Source: Methylobacterium sp. Leaf125 (GTDB lineage Bacteria > Pseudomonadota > Alphaproteobacteria > Rhizobiales > Beijerinckiaceae). Taken from it: a stretch of DNA of 64,000 nt. The DNA lies in NCBI RefSeq assembly GCF_001423085.1, contig NZ_LMNU01000001.1, forward strand, positions 1,176,277 through 1,240,276. The letters run 5' to 3'. The notes beneath the pieces are model-generated. The model searched no databases. It worked only from the letters and a program-made list of their open reading frames with translations, and was not told the origin of the DNA. Numbering within the stretch: the stretch's first letter is position 1; each line of letters begins with the position of its first letter. A program made the translations under genes and the position numbers. Below are positions 1-9,520 of the stretch, piece by piece.

Positions 1-160
1 CGGCGCGACACCGCGGCAGGGGGAGCGCGACCCCGAAGGGGCGCCTTCGCGACGCGGGAAGCGTTGACCGCATTCCTGGCCTCTTGTTTGCTGGGTGAAC
101 GGCGTCGCAACCCCGGCGCGTCCCCCCTTGAGAGCCGTCGCCTCTCGAAAGTCGCTGTCC

Positions 161-1336
161 ATGCCCGTCCTCGACCGGATCGCCGCCTTCGCGGACGAGA
201 TCGCCGCCTGGCGCCAGGATCTCCACGCGCATCCCGAGCTGCAATACGACGTCCACCGCACCGCCGGCTTCGTCGCCGACAAGCTGCGGGCCTTCGGCTG
301 CGACACGGTCGCCACCGGCATCGGCCGCACCGGCGTCGTCGGCGTGATCCGGGGCCGCGCCCACGGCTCGAACCGGGCCATCGGCCTGCGCGCCGACATG
401 GATGCCCTGCCGATCCAGGAGGCGCGCGACCTGCCCTACCGCTCCACGGTGCCGGGAAAGATGCATGCCTGCGGGCATGACGGGCACACCGCGATGCTGC
501 TCGGGGCGGCGAAGTACCTGGCCGAGACCCGGGACTTCGACGGCACGGCGGTGCTGATCTTCCAGCCGGCCGAGGAGGGCGGCGGCGGCGGCGAGGCCAT
601 GGTCCGCGACGGCATGATGGAGCGCTTCGGCGTCGAGACCGTCTACGGCATGCACAACATCCCGGGCCAGGCGCTGGGCACCTTCGCCATTCGGCCGGGC
701 CCGATCATGGCCTCCACGGACCGCTTCACCATCACCATCACGGGACGGGGCGGCCACGCCGCCCAGCCGCACAACGCCATCGACAGCGTGCTGGTGGCCA
801 GCCACGTGATCACGGCCCTGCAATCCGTGGTGTCGCGCACCGTCGATCCCCTGGAGAGCGCGGTGGTCTCGGTCTGCGCCCTGGAGGCGGGGGAGGCCTT
901 CAACGTGCTGCCGCAATGCGTGGTCCTGCGGGGCACCATGCGGGCGCTCTCGAAGCCGATGCGGGCCCTGGTCCAGGACCGGATCAGCGCGATCGTCACC
1001 CACGTGCCGCGGGGCTTCGGCGCCACGGGCACCATCGAATTCAACAGCGGCTATCCCATCACCGAGAACCACCCGGCGGAGACGGACTTCATCGCCGACG
1101 TGGCGGCGGAACTCGTCGGCGAGGCCGGGATCGACCGGGCCGTGGCGCCCATGATGGCGGCGGAGGATTTCTCCTACATGCTCGCCCACCGCCCCGGCGC
1201 CTACATCTTCCTCGGCAACGGCGACAGCGCCGGCCTGCACCACCCCGACTACGACTTCAACGACGCCGCCGCGCCCTACGGTGCCTCGCTCTGGGCCCGG
1301 GTGATCGAGACGGGGCTGCCGATCCGGGGCGCGTGA
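161..1336 (+). CDS. M20 family amidohydrolase (hippurate / N-acyl amino acid hydrolase type)
   Basis: Predicted zinc-dependent cytoplasmic amidohydrolase that removes acyl groups from N-acyl amino acids; the substrate cannot be read from sequence. The 391-residue length is normal for the family. Visible M20 motifs are HAHPEL near residue 23, RADMDALP at 78-85, MHACGHDGHT at 101-110 (metal-ligand Cys and His) and FQPAEEG at 134-140, followed by the GRGGHAAQPH lid-domain motif. The frame is open from 95, but the ATG at 161 is preferred because the extra residues are Arg/Pro-rich and unlike the family N-terminus. It stands alone, 313 bp ahead of the next gene. Family is certain, substrate is not. 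Confidence 0.9.
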   Translation: MPVLDRIAAFADEIAAWRQDLHAHPELQYDVHRTAGFVADKLRAFGCDTVATGIGRTGVVGVIRGRAHGSNRAIGLRADMDALPIQEARDLPYRSTVPGKMHACGHDGHTAMLLGAAKYLAETRDFDGTAVLIFQPAEEGGGGGEAMVRDGMMERFGVETVYGMHNIPGQALGTFAIRPGPIMASTDRFTITITGRGGHAAQPHNAIDSVLVASHVITALQSVVSRTVDPLESAVVSVCALEAGEAFNVLPQCVVLRGTMRALSKPMRALVQDRISAIVTHVPRGFGATGTIEFNSGYPITENHPAETDFIADVAAELVGEAGIDRAVAPMMAAEDFSYMLAHRPGAYIFLGNGDSAGLHHPDYDFNDAAAPYGASLWARVIETGLPIRGA

Positions 1337-1649
1337 GGCGGGGTGCGCCGCGCGGGCCGACCGATGACGCTGACTTGACCCTCACTTGGCCCTCACTTGG
1401 CCCTGCGCCGGGAACGGCACCCGATCCGCTCGACCCGGCGCGGGACGGCTTGCGACCCCGACCAGGTATCCCGACCAAGTATCCCGACGAGGCCCTGCGC
1501 GTCTCCGGACCGTCCGTTCTTCGGCCCTCGGCCCTCGGGCGACGGCGCGCGACGCCGCTCCGCGCGCGGCGTCGTCCCTCGGGTCCGCGATTGAGCCTTA
1601 CCGCCGCCGGCGCGTTCACGTCCGTGTCCTCACCCGAACGGAAGCCGCG
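1337..1649. other. Intergenic region with short tandem repeats
   Basis: No gene is convincing here. Two small direct repeats are visible: an 11-bp unit, ccctcacttgg, twice in tandem at 1379-1400, and a 13-bp near-repeat, cgaccaggtatcc / cgaccaagtatcc, at 1459-1484. The frame of the downstream oxidoreductase stays open through most of the region, but the residues are low-complexity Arg/Ala/Pro and look non-coding. Presumably it carries the promoter of the next gene. Confidence 0.5.
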
Positions 1650-2732
1650 ATGTCGAGCCCCTCTGAGCGAAAGGCTCGCCTGATCGTCCATGGCGACCAG
1701 CCCTACAATGCCGAACCGCCCCTCGGCCGCCTCCGTGCCGCCTACCGGACCCCGGCAGAGGACTTCTATGTCCGCTCGCATGGCGACCTGCCGGATCTCG
1801 AACCGGAAACCTGGAGGCTTACCGTCGAGGGCGGAGACGGTGTCACGGGCGAGCTGTCGCTGCACGACCTGCAGACCCGCTTCCCCGAAGTCACGGTCAC
1901 GGCCACGATGCAGTGCGCCGGGAATCGTCGTGCCGACCTGCGTGCGGTTGCCCCGGTCTCCGGCGATCCTTGGGATGCCGGGGCCATCGGAACGGCGGCG
2001 TGGACCGGCGTCCGGCTCGGCGACGTCCTGCGCGCGTTCGGGGTCACGGACGACGCCGGCCTCCATGTGGCCTTCGAGTGCCACGACCGCGTGGAGGGGC
2101 GCCCCTACGGAGCCTCGATCCCCCTCGCCAAGGCCATGGCGCCCGAGACCTTGCTCGCCCACGCCATGAACGGCGCGCCTCTGCTGCCCGAGCACGGCTT
2201 CCCGGTCCGCGCCGTCGTACCGGGCTTTGCCGGCGTGCGCAGCCCGAAATGGCTCCGCCGCCTCGCGGTGCAGCGCCACCCGTCCGACAACCCGATTCAG
2301 GCCGACGATTACAAGCTGTACCCGCCCGACGTGACCGCGGAGAGCGCGGACCCGACCCGGGGGCACACCATCGACACGATGCCGCTGAACGCGGCGATCT
2401 GCGAACCGGACCGCGGCGCCACCCTCAAGGCCGGTCCGAACCGGGTCCGCGGCTACGCGGTGAGTGGCGACAGGGCCATTGTCCGTGTCGATGTCTCCGG
2501 GAATGGAGGCCGGTCCTGGAGGCAGGCCGACCTCGAGCACGAGACGGATGCGCCGTTCGCCTGGACCTTCTGGAGCGTGGACCTGGATCTGCCGCCAGGC
2601 GAACACGAGCTCGCCGTCCGCGCCTGGGATGCCGCCGGCCAAACGCAGCCGGCGCTACCGGACGATGTCTGGAACCACAAAGGCTATCTCTGCACCTGCT
2701 GGCACCGGCTGCGTGTGCGGGCGGAGGCCTGA
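1650..2732 (+). CDS. Sulfite-oxidase-family molybdopterin oxidoreductase
   Basis: Predicted 360-residue Mo-cofactor enzyme of the sulfite oxidase family. The Mo-ligating Cys is probably Cys89 in ATMQCAGNRR, the hallmark of the family, and a C-terminal Mo-co dimerisation domain (about residues 240-358) follows. There is no heme b5 domain and no Tat or Sec signal at the chosen start, so it looks cytoplasmic. This differs from periplasmic SorA/SorT and from MsrP, which carry a Tat signal. The start is the ATG at 1650: the upstream extension is Arg/Ala-rich and the family similarity begins with HGDQPYNAEPP. Sulfite as substrate is only a family-level guess. No cytochrome subunit gene is adjacent. 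Confidence 0.88.
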   Translation: MSSPSERKARLIVHGDQPYNAEPPLGRLRAAYRTPAEDFYVRSHGDLPDLEPETWRLTVEGGDGVTGELSLHDLQTRFPEVTVTATMQCAGNRRADLRAVAPVSGDPWDAGAIGTAAWTGVRLGDVLRAFGVTDDAGLHVAFECHDRVEGRPYGASIPLAKAMAPETLLAHAMNGAPLLPEHGFPVRAVVPGFAGVRSPKWLRRLAVQRHPSDNPIQADDYKLYPPDVTAESADPTRGHTIDTMPLNAAICEPDRGATLKAGPNRVRGYAVSGDRAIVRVDVSGNGGRSWRQADLEHETDAPFAWTFWSVDLDLPPGEHELAVRAWDAAGQTQPALPDDVWNHKGYLCTCWHRLRVRAEA

Positions 2733-3173
2733 ACCACCGGTTTGTCCCAAGCAAGCGGAGCGCGTTTCGTGCGCAGCCCCCAGAATTGTTGCCGACATCG
2801 TCGCGGACATCGTTGCGGACTTGCCCCGCCTCCCGCGGGCCGCCTGCGCGGGGGACGCCGCCAGCCCGACGGTTCGCGCGGCGTCGGGACGGGGAACGGC
2901 AGGGGCGGGACCCGCCCGACATCGTGGTGCCCAGCGAGGACCGGAGCGCGGCGGCGTTCGCGACCGTCCCGGCTGCGCAGACCGACCGTTTTCGGGACGT
3001 TCGGCTCGCGGGCTGCCCTGGCGCGAGAGCGGCGCGCCTCTTCGCCCCGATGTCGGGAGGGCTGGCGATCCGACCTCGCGCCGCCCGCGAAGCGGCGGTC
3101 CGACGGGGGGCGATGATATCAGGGAAGCGGGACAGGGCGATCCAGGGACCCCTGGTCCCAAAGCCTGAGCTGA
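2733..3173. other. Intergenic region, no gene recognised
   Basis: All open frames here read as Arg/Pro/Ala-rich shadow sequence. The only internal structure is a 12-bp unit (gttgccgacatc-like) repeated three times at 2788-2823, which would read as IVAD repeats in one frame. No terminator, RNA gene or recognisable remnant was found. Confidence 0.45.
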
Positions 3174-3239
3174 CGAAAGCTGTCCGCCGCGCTCGACGCG
3201 GCCGCCTTCCGCTCCGTCGCCGGTGGCGGCATCGATCTT

Positions 3240-3479
3240 ATGTGGGACGGCCCGGGCGGCGCCGATACCGTCGCGCGCGGCCCTTCAATCCTGACGGTCG
3301 ATGTTCTCGATGCCTCGAGGTCTGCGCGGCTTCAGGTCGGCGGTGGGTCGGAGGCCTGGTTGTCGGGGGTCCCGCCCACGGCGATCACGGCAAACGACAT
3401 CTTATTCATTAAGCGCATCAGCGATGGTCGTAATTTCGTAAGCTTGGCAGATCCTGCGCGCACGCCGCGCAGGATCTGA
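3240..3479 (+). CDS. Orphan ORF, possibly the 3' remnant of a longer gene
   Basis: A 79-codon frame from the ATG at 3240; the same frame stays open from 3174 with plausible protein sequence (KLSAALDAAAFRSVAGG), so it may be the C-terminal part of a gene whose start is lost. The residues (ILTVDVLDASRSARLQVGGG, ITANDILFIKRISDG) look more protein-like than the surrounding shadows and the DNA is visibly less GC-rich near 3395-3450. I do not recognise a family. The TGA stop lies inside the 13-bp hairpin at 3448-3478. No clear ribosome binding site was seen, so it could be non-coding. Confidence 0.3.
   Translation: MWDGPGGADTVARGPSILTVDVLDASRSARLQVGGGSEAWLSGVPPTAITANDILFIKRISDGRNFVSLADPARTPRRI
3448..3478. 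terminator. 13-bp perfect hairpin between convergent ORFs
   Basis: cagatcctgcgcg and its exact reverse complement flank the 5-nt loop cacgc. It sits between the plus-strand orphan ORF and the minus-strand gene at 3509-4081, so a shared bidirectional terminator is plausible. No long T tract follows on either strand, so an operator or other dyad element is possible. Confidence 0.5.
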
Positions 3480-3508
3480 TGTCTTAAAATGCCTTTCGTC
3501 CGCGACTA

Positions 3509-4081
3509 TCAGGCATCGGCGTTGCGTGAGAGACTGAGGACCGGCGGCCCGGAAATGTAAGTCTTAAAGAATTCTGCAGCCTCTGCCATGTCATTCGCGC
3601 GATCTGTCTCGACAGCAGCGTCCATCGCGCGCTTGAATTCACCAGATAGAAGGGCAATGTAGAAATCTGATTGAGCGAATTCACTTCGATATCTATCATT
3701 CTCCGGCTCATCCTTGATCGCTGCAAGTTGTAGATTTTTCTCCTTGTCGGTCATTGTGCGGTCGCTACGGATACGGTCTTCCACGGCCCCCCAGTTGTCA
3801 AACCGCTCGGCGACTTGGCTCTGACCGATAGCGATGATGATGGACCGAGGTTCTTTCGCCCTCTGCGCTGCCGCGTCCCGCTCCGCTTGGGTGACGTTGA
3901 AGATGACCGCGGCGCCCGAGGCTTGTCGGGCGGCAGGGCCCGGAGCGGGTGACAGGCCCTGGGCCGTCTTGATCAGGTCGTTGGCATCACCGGAGGCCGG
4001 CTGCGCCGAGGGAGGCCGTCCGAGCTCCCGCAGCAGCGAGAGGACGGAACTAGACCGCGCGGACATTTCGCTCACGGACAT
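3509..4081 (-). CDS. Hypothetical protein, 190 aa
   Basis: I do not recognise this protein. It starts at the ATG at 4081 (MSVSEMSARSSS); an in-frame ATG 12 codons upstream is less likely. The N-terminal third is Ser/Ala/Pro-rich and probably disordered. From about residue 60 it is mixed charged and probably helical (FNVTQAERDAAAQRAKEPR, MTDKEKNLQLAAIKDEPEN, FAQSDFYIALLSGEFKRAM). There is no signal peptide or membrane segment. Codon use is less GC-rich than the neighbouring translation genes, which hints at accessory or acquired DNA. It is transcribed alone toward the hairpin at 3448-3478. Confidence 0.6.
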   Translation of the reverse strand: MSVSEMSARSSSVLSLLRELGRPPSAQPASGDANDLIKTAQGLSPAPGPAARQASGAAVIFNVTQAERDAAAQRAKEPRSIIIAIGQSQVAERFDNWGAVEDRIRSDRTMTDKEKNLQLAAIKDEPENDRYRSEFAQSDFYIALLSGEFKRAMDAAVETDRANDMAEAAEFFKTYISGPPVLSLSRNADA

Positions 4082-4637
4082 GATGGTTCTCCAATGGATC
4101 GGCGCTCGGATCCTCATTGCGGGCCATGCTGTCCGCGGGCGCGCGATCGCGGAGCAGGCCGACGATCATGGGGGCCTTGCCATTGAAAAGGGTGTTAAAC
4201 CACCGGCCTAGACTGTCTCGGCATGAGACTCTCAGGCTAAAATGTTTCGATGGATTGGAGCAGTCCGACACCGGTGCGCGCCCTGCACTGGAGAGGCAGG
4301 TGCCGGTGCGGTGCGTGCCTGCCGAAGCCGCAGCGACCACGGGCGGCGCGTCGGAGATCGAAGGCCCGGAACGCGGCTCATAGAGGGCGCCGCGCGCCGC
4401 GGTCGCGTGGGCGGACGCTCCGGTCGGACGACGGAGCCGCGTCGCGTCGGCCCCGGGGCCGCGCGGCGGAGCCCGGGATGGCACGCCTGCGGCGCGTCCC
4501 TTCGGGATCCGCGCTCGGGGGCGGCGACGGGGACCGGCGGCGCGGGGCGGTCGCCGGACGAAGGAGGGGGCCTGCGCGTGCCGCTGCTATGCGCGCCCGC
4601 GGCCACCCTCTCCGGGGGGAGGGGGCGAACGCCCTGC
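4082..4637. other. Intergenic region downstream of truB, no gene recognised
   Basis: About 550 bp with overlapping low-complexity frames on both strands and no recognisable domain. The AT-richer patch at 4180-4255 could hold the promoter of the minus-strand gene ending at 3509. In many alphaproteobacteria rpsO and pnp would follow truB here; neither is present. Confidence 0.5.
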
Positions 4638-5666
4638 TCAGGCCGGGCGGTTGGCCGTTCCGCCGAGGTGGAACACCCGGTGCGGCACCAGTTCGCCGCG
4701 CTCGACATCGCCCACCGCCACGAGGATGCCGCCGCAGGTGGCGAAGGCCTTGCCCTCCACCGGGGCGTCCCGCCCGCGCAGGATCACCGGCTGGCCGCGC
4801 ATCAGGCGCAGGGCCATGTCGCGGGAGACCGGCACCGACGGGACCGCGTCGAGGGCGGTCTCGACCGGATGGAGATGGCCGGCATTGCCGTCCGGCCCGG
4901 CTTCCTCGAGGGCGGCGACCTGGCAGGCATCCGCTTCCGTGAAGGGGCCGACCCGGGTGCGGCGCAGGGCCGAGACGTGGCCGTAGCAGCCGAGCAGGCG
5001 GCCGAGGTCGCGGGCGATGGCGCGGACATAGGTGCCCTTGCCGCAGGCGGCCTCGATCACCGTGCGCTCGGGGCTGTGCTCCACCACCGCGAGATGGTCG
5101 ATCTGGACCGGGCGGGCCACCAGCACGACCTCCTCGCCGTCGCGGGCGAGGTCGTAGGCGCGCTCGCCCGCGATCTTGATCGCCGAGTAGCGCGGCGGCA
5201 CCTGCTCGATGGCGCCGATGAAGGTCGGCAGCGCCGCCGCGACGGCCTCCCGGGTCGGGCGCGCCTCGCTGGTGGCCACCGGCCGGCCCTCGGCATCGTC
5301 GGTGTCGGTCTCGATGCCCCAGGTCACGGTGAAGATGTAGGCCTTGCGCCCGTCCATCACGAACGGAACCGTCTTGGTCGCCTCGCCCAGGGCGATCGGC
5401 AGGATGCCGGAGGCCAGGGGGTCGAGGGTGCCGGCATGGCCCGCCTTCTTGGCGTTGAAGGCGCGCTTCACCACCGCGACCGCGTGGGTCGAGGTCATGC
5501 CGACGCCCTTGTCGAGGATCACCCAGCCGTTGACGTCGCGGCGCTTCGGCCGATCGGGACGCGGCGCGCCCCGCGGCGGTCGCCGGCCCTCGGCGGCCAC
5601 GGGCCGGTCCGCCGGATTCGGCAGCGCTGAGCCCTCGGTGCGCTCGACGGTCGGTTCGTTGATCAT
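4638..5666 (-). CDS. truB: tRNA pseudouridine(55) synthase TruB
   Basis: Makes pseudouridine 55 in the T-loop of tRNAs. The catalytic motif GTLDPLASG is at residues 79-87 with the nucleophilic Asp at 82, preceded by the [11 protein letters not shown] segment. Length is 342 residues, somewhat long because of about 45 Pro/Arg-rich N-terminal residues ahead of the conserved NGWVILDK start; an internal start is conceivable, but none is clearly better. It is the last gene of the rimP-nusA-ylxR-infB-rbfA-truB unit, 133 bp after rbfA. Identification is secure. Confidence 0.95.
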   Translation of the reverse strand: MINEPTVERTEGSALPNPADRPVAAEGRRPPRGAPRPDRPKRRDVNGWVILDKGVGMTSTHAVAVVKRAFNAKKAGHAGTLDPLASGILPIALGEATKTVPFVMDGRKAYIFTVTWGIETDTDDAEGRPVATSEARPTREAVAAALPTFIGAIEQVPPRYSAIKIAGERAYDLARDGEEVVLVARPVQIDHLAVVEHSPERTVIEAACGKGTYVRAIARDLGRLLGCYGHVSALRRTRVGPFTEADACQVAALEEAGPDGNAGHLHPVETALDAVPSVPVSRDMALRLMRGQPVILRGRDAPVEGKAFATCGGILVAVGDVERGELVPHRVFHLGGTANRPA

Positions 5667-5799
5667 GGGGGTCCTCGGTCAATGATCATAGGGGGCGGGC
5701 GGCACGTCCTGCGCCGTCATCCGTCCCGGTCGGGGTTCGCTGTTCGGTGTCTCCGCCGCCGCGGGCCGGAGACCCTGCACCGCTCAAGCGCGCTGCGCG

Positions 5800-6234
5800 T
5801 CAGGCGGCATCGGGGTCCGAGGCGCCGTCGTCCTTCTCCGCATCCGGCGATTCGAGGTCTCGGCGCACCTTATCAGTCCGCAGCAGGGCGTCGATCCGGT
5901 CGGCCTCGTCGAAGGTCTCGTCGCGCAGGAAGCGCAGGTCGGGGGCGTATTTGAGGTTCACCCGTCGGGCGACCTCCTGGCGCAGCGCCTTCTTGTTGCG
6001 CGCCAGCGCGGCCAGGACCGGCGCCTCATCGAGGCCGCCGAGCGGCATGATGTAGGCGGTGGCGAGCTTCAGGTCCGGCGACATCCGCACCTCCGGCACG
6101 GTGATGACGTGCGCGCTCAGCACCGGGTCCTGGATATCGCCGCGCTGGAGAACCTCGGCGATGGCGTGGCGGATCAGCTCGGCGACGCGCTGCTGGCGCT
6201 GCGAGGGTCCGGTGGGAGTCTGTCTCTGGGCCAT
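5800..6234 (-). CDS. rbfA: 30S ribosome-binding factor RbfA
   Basis: Ribosome maturation factor that binds late 30S precursors and helps form the 16S 5' end. It is 144 residues with the KH-like RbfA fold; family signatures are [19 protein letters not shown] near the N-terminus, [18 protein letters not shown] in the middle and [21 protein letters not shown] toward the end. The last 20 residues are acidic ([15 protein letters not shown]), as often seen in alphaproteobacteria. It lies between infB and truB, as expected. The 297-bp gap to infB contains a hairpin. Confidence 0.95.
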   Translation of the reverse strand: MAQRQTPTGPSQRQQRVAELIRHAIAEVLQRGDIQDPVLSAHVITVPEVRMSPDLKLATAYIMPLGGLDEAPVLAALARNKKALRQEVARRVNLKYAPDLRFLRDETFDEADRIDALLRTDKVRRDLESPDAEKDDGASDPDAA

Positions 6235-6479
6235 GTCGGGTTCTGATCGTCTTCTCGTCGAAACGGTTCGACACCGGCGCGCCGGAAGCCGCGGACGATG
6301 CGTCGCTGAAACGGAACATCGAGGTGCCGCCGCACGGAAACGCCGAGCCGGCTGAAACGAAGCGGACGTCGAAGGCGACCCTCTTAGCGCAGTTCGCCGT
6401 CCGGGATATAGGCCCGTCGCGTCAGTTTCCGCGTCGTCTTTCCGCGAAAGAGACGCGTGCGGGCTCCGAAATGCACGAC

Positions 6480-6504
6480 GGGGCCGCGACCTCGTCGCGA
6501 CCCC
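6480..6504. terminator. Hairpin between infB and rbfA
   Basis: ggggccgcgac and gtcgcgacccc form an 11-position stem with one mismatch and a ctc loop in the 297-bp infB-rbfA gap. No T tract follows in the infB direction, so it may be a weak terminator or an RNA-processing or stabilising stem rather than a full stop. The rest of the gap (6235-6531) shows no gene. Confidence 0.4.
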
Positions 6505-6531
6505 GCTGGTATTTCTAAGCGAATCAACCGC

Positions 6532-9447
6532 TCAGAGCGTGCGGCGGATCTCCTCGACCCGGTAGCACTCGATGGTGTCGCCGGCCCGCATATCCTGGAA
6601 GTTCTCGAAGGACATACCACACTCGTAACCGGCGGTGACTTCCTTCGCATCGTCCTTCAGGCGCTTCAGCTGGGCGAGCTTGCCCTCGTGGATGACCACG
6701 CTGTCGCGAATCAGGCGGACATGCGCCCCGCGCTGGACCACACCGTCGGTGATGCGGCAACCGGCGATCTTGCCGACCTTCGAGACGTCGAAGATCTGCA
6801 GGATCTGGGCCTCGCCGAGACGCTCCTCGCGAAGGGTCGGCGGCAGCATGCCCGAGAGGGTCGACTTAATGTCATCCACGAGGTCGTAGATGATGTTGTA
6901 GTAGCGGATCTCGACACCGTTCCGCTCGGCCGACTCGCGCGCTTCCTTGTGGGCCCGCACGTTGAAGCCGATGACGACGGCCTTCGAGGCCTCCGCCAGG
7001 GTGATGTCCGACTCGGTGATGCCGCCGACGCCCGCGAGCAGGATGCGCGCCGACACCTCGTCGTTGCCGAGCTTCTCCAGCGCGCCGTTGATGGCCTCCA
7101 CAGAGCCCTGCACATCGCCCTTGACGACGAGCGCCAGTTCCTTGCGGCCGGCGCCCTCCTTCAGGTCGCGCATCATGTCCACGAGCGAGCGGTTGGCACC
7201 GCCGGTGCGCGCGGCCAGGCGCTCACGCTTCTGGCGAGCCCGGTACTCGGTGACCTCGCGCGCCCGCGCCTCGTTCGGCACGACCACGACGCGGTCGCCC
7301 GCATCCGGGGTGCCGTTGAAGCCGAGCACCTCCACCGGGACCGACGGTCCGGCGTAGGGCACGTTCTCGCCCTTGTCGTCGATGAGGGCACGCACGCGGC
7401 CCCATTCGGCACCGGCCACGACGATGTCGCCGGTGAACAGGGTGCCGCGCTGGACCAGGACCGTCGCCACCGGGCCGCGACCGCGATCGAGCTTGGCCTC
7501 GATGACCGTGCCCTCACCGTCACGCGTTTCGTTGGCGCGCAGGTTCATGATTTCGGCCTGGAGCTGCAGGCCCTCGAGAAGCTCCGGCAGACCGTCGCCG
7601 GTCTTGGCCGAAACCTCGAATTCGAGGGTCTCGCCGCCCATGGACTCGACCTGGATGTCGTGCTGCAGCAGCTCGGTGCGCACCCGCTGGGGGTTCGCCT
7701 CGGGCTTGTCGATCTTGTTGATCGCCACGATGAGCGGCACGCCGGCCGCCTTGGCGTGGGAGATCGCCTCCACCGTCTGGGGCATGACGCCGTCATCGGC
7801 CGCCACCACGAGCACGACGATGTCCGTCACCTTGGCGCCGCGGGCGCGCATCGAGGTGAAGGCTGCGTGGCCGGGGGTGTCGATGAAGGTGACCATGTCG
7901 CCGCTCGGGGCTGCAACCTGATAAGCACCGATGTGCTGCGTAATGCCGCCGGCCTCGTCGGAGACGACGGTGGTCTTGCGGATCGCGTCGAGGAGCGAGG
8001 TCTTGCCGTGGTCGACGTGGCCCATGATCGTGACGACCGGGGGACGCGGATCGAGATCCTCCTCCAGCTCGGGCTCGTCGCTGAACAGGCCTTCCTCGAC
8101 GTCCGACTCCGCGACGCGGCGCACGGTGTGGCCAAGTTCCTCGGCAATCAGCTGCGCTGAATCCGAGTCGATCACGTCGGTGATCTTGTGGATCTCGCCC
8201 TGCTTCATCAGCAGACGGATGACATCCACCGCTCGCTCCGACATGCGGTTGGCGAGTTCCTGGATCGTGATCGTCTCCGGGATGATGACTTCGCGGGAGA
8301 GCTTCTCTTTCTGCTCGACCTGCCGGTTTCCGCTCATGCGCTGCTGGCGGCGGCGGAACGAGGCGACGGAGCGCGTGCGCTCGTCTTCACCCGAGGTGGC
8401 GGTAGCAATCGTGAGGCGGCCGCGGTTGCGGTCGCCACCCGGCTGCTTCGGTGTCTTGGGCGGCGTGATGATCTTGAGCGGCATGCCCGGGCGGCGGATC
8501 ACGCGCTTCTGCTCGCTCTCCTCCTCGGCAGCCTGCGGACGACCCGCCGTGCGGGCCGGCGTGGCACCACCGGCCGGGCGAGCGGCCGTGGCGGCCGTCG
8601 GGGCGGTGGGCTCAGGCTCCGGCGCCGGAGCGGGACGAGCCATGAAGTTGAGATCGCGCGGCTTGCGCACGTCCGCCGTGATGGTCTTGCGCGGCTCTGC
8701 CGTAGCCGGACGCGCCGTCAGTGGCGGGCGGGCAGCCGGACGGGCGGGAGTTGCTGTTGCTGCCGGACGGGCCGGCGCAGCGGCAGCGGCGGGACGCTCT
8801 GCCGCCGGAGCGGCTGCGGGGGGCGCCGAGCGAACGATCGTCGGAGCCGCGGGCATCGGGGCGGTCTTCGACACCGTCGGGGTAGAGGCCGGCACAGCCT
8901 GTTCCTTGGCTGCCTCCTGCGCCGCAGCTTCGGCGGCGCGCTGCGCCTCCTCGGCGGCACGACGCTCCTCCTCTTCTTTGCGGCGGCGGGCTTCTTCCTC
9001 GCGCTTCTTGGCCTCGGCCGCTTCACGCTCGCGCTGCTCGGCAGCCAGGCGCTCACGCTCCGCAGCGGCTTCCGCCTCGGCACGGTTGCGGGCCTCCGTC
9101 TCGCGACGCTGGGCGTCGGCGAGGGCGGCAGCGCGGGCATCGCGCTCCTGCTCGCTGAGCGTCCGCAGGACGACGCCGTTCGCCGAGCGCTGGGCCGGGC
9201 GCGGAGCCGCTGGCGGCGGGGGCGGGGCCACCCGCGTCGCAGGGGCGACGGGCGTCGTCTCACGCGCCGGGGCAGCCGGAGCCGCACCGATGACACGGCG
9301 CTTCACCGTCTCGACCACGACCTGCTTGGTGCGGCCATGGGAGAAGCTCTGACGCACCGTTCCCTGCTCGATCGGACGCTTCAAGGACAGCGGCTTCGAA
9401 GGGGGTCTCGCCTGCGTCTTGTCGCCCGGATTGTTCGTATCGCTCAT
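6532..9447 (-). CDS. infB: Translation initiation factor IF-2
   Basis: GTPase that brings initiator fMet-tRNA to the 30S subunit. It is 971 residues. The N-terminal IF2-associated region ([18 protein letters not shown]) is followed by an Ala/Glu/Arg-rich coiled segment (about 100-185), a Pro/Ala-rich linker (about 185-300), a second IF2_N domain near residues 385-440, the G domain with G1 motif GHVDHGKT at 476-483 and G4 motif NKID, then the C-terminal beta-barrel and fMet-tRNA-binding domains. The low-complexity N-terminal half is usual for alphaproteobacterial IF-2. It lies 73 bp downstream of ylxR in the operon. Confidence 0.97.
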   Translation of the reverse strand: MSDTNNPGDKTQARPPSKPLSLKRPIEQGTVRQSFSHGRTKQVVVETVKRRVIGAAPAAPARETTPVAPATRVAPPPPPAAPRPAQRSANGVVLRTLSEQERDARAAALADAQRRETEARNRAEAEAAAERERLAAEQREREAAEAKKREEEARRRKEEEERRAAEEAQRAAEAAAQEAAKEQAVPASTPTVSKTAPMPAAPTIVRSAPPAAAPAAERPAAAAAPARPAATATPARPAARPPLTARPATAEPRKTITADVRKPRDLNFMARPAPAPEPEPTAPTAATAARPAGGATPARTAGRPQAAEEESEQKRVIRRPGMPLKIITPPKTPKQPGGDRNRGRLTIATATSGEDERTRSVASFRRRQQRMSGNRQVEQKEKLSREVIIPETITIQELANRMSERAVDVIRLLMKQGEIHKITDVIDSDSAQLIAEELGHTVRRVAESDVEEGLFSDEPELEEDLDPRPPVVTIMGHVDHGKTSLLDAIRKTTVVSDEAGGITQHIGAYQVAAPSGDMVTFIDTPGHAAFTSMRARGAKVTDIVVLVVAADDGVMPQTVEAISHAKAAGVPLIVAINKIDKPEANPQRVRTELLQHDIQVESMGGETLEFEVSAKTGDGLPELLEGLQLQAEIMNLRANETRDGEGTVIEAKLDRGRGPVATVLVQRGTLFTGDIVVAGAEWGRVRALIDDKGENVPYAGPSVPVEVLGFNGTPDAGDRVVVVPNEARAREVTEYRARQKRERLAARTGGANRSLVDMMRDLKEGAGRKELALVVKGDVQGSVEAINGALEKLGNDEVSARILLAGVGGITESDITLAEASKAVVIGFNVRAHKEARESAERNGVEIRYYNIIYDLVDDIKSTLSGMLPPTLREERLGEAQILQIFDVSKVGKIAGCRITDGVVQRGAHVRLIRDSVVIHEGKLAQLKRLKDDAKEVTAGYECGMSFENFQDMRAGDTIECYRVEEIRRTL

Positions 9448-9520
9448 TCAGTCCAAACCCTGAGGGTTTCCATCGTCCCGTGAACCGGCAAACTGCTGTG
9501 CGCCGGGTAGATCCGTCACT

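Noticed and set aside
7200..9400. Repeats in infB (Ala/Glu/Arg and Ala/Pro tracts)
   Set aside because: Low-complexity N-terminal region is normal for alphaproteobacterial IF-2, not an inserted element.
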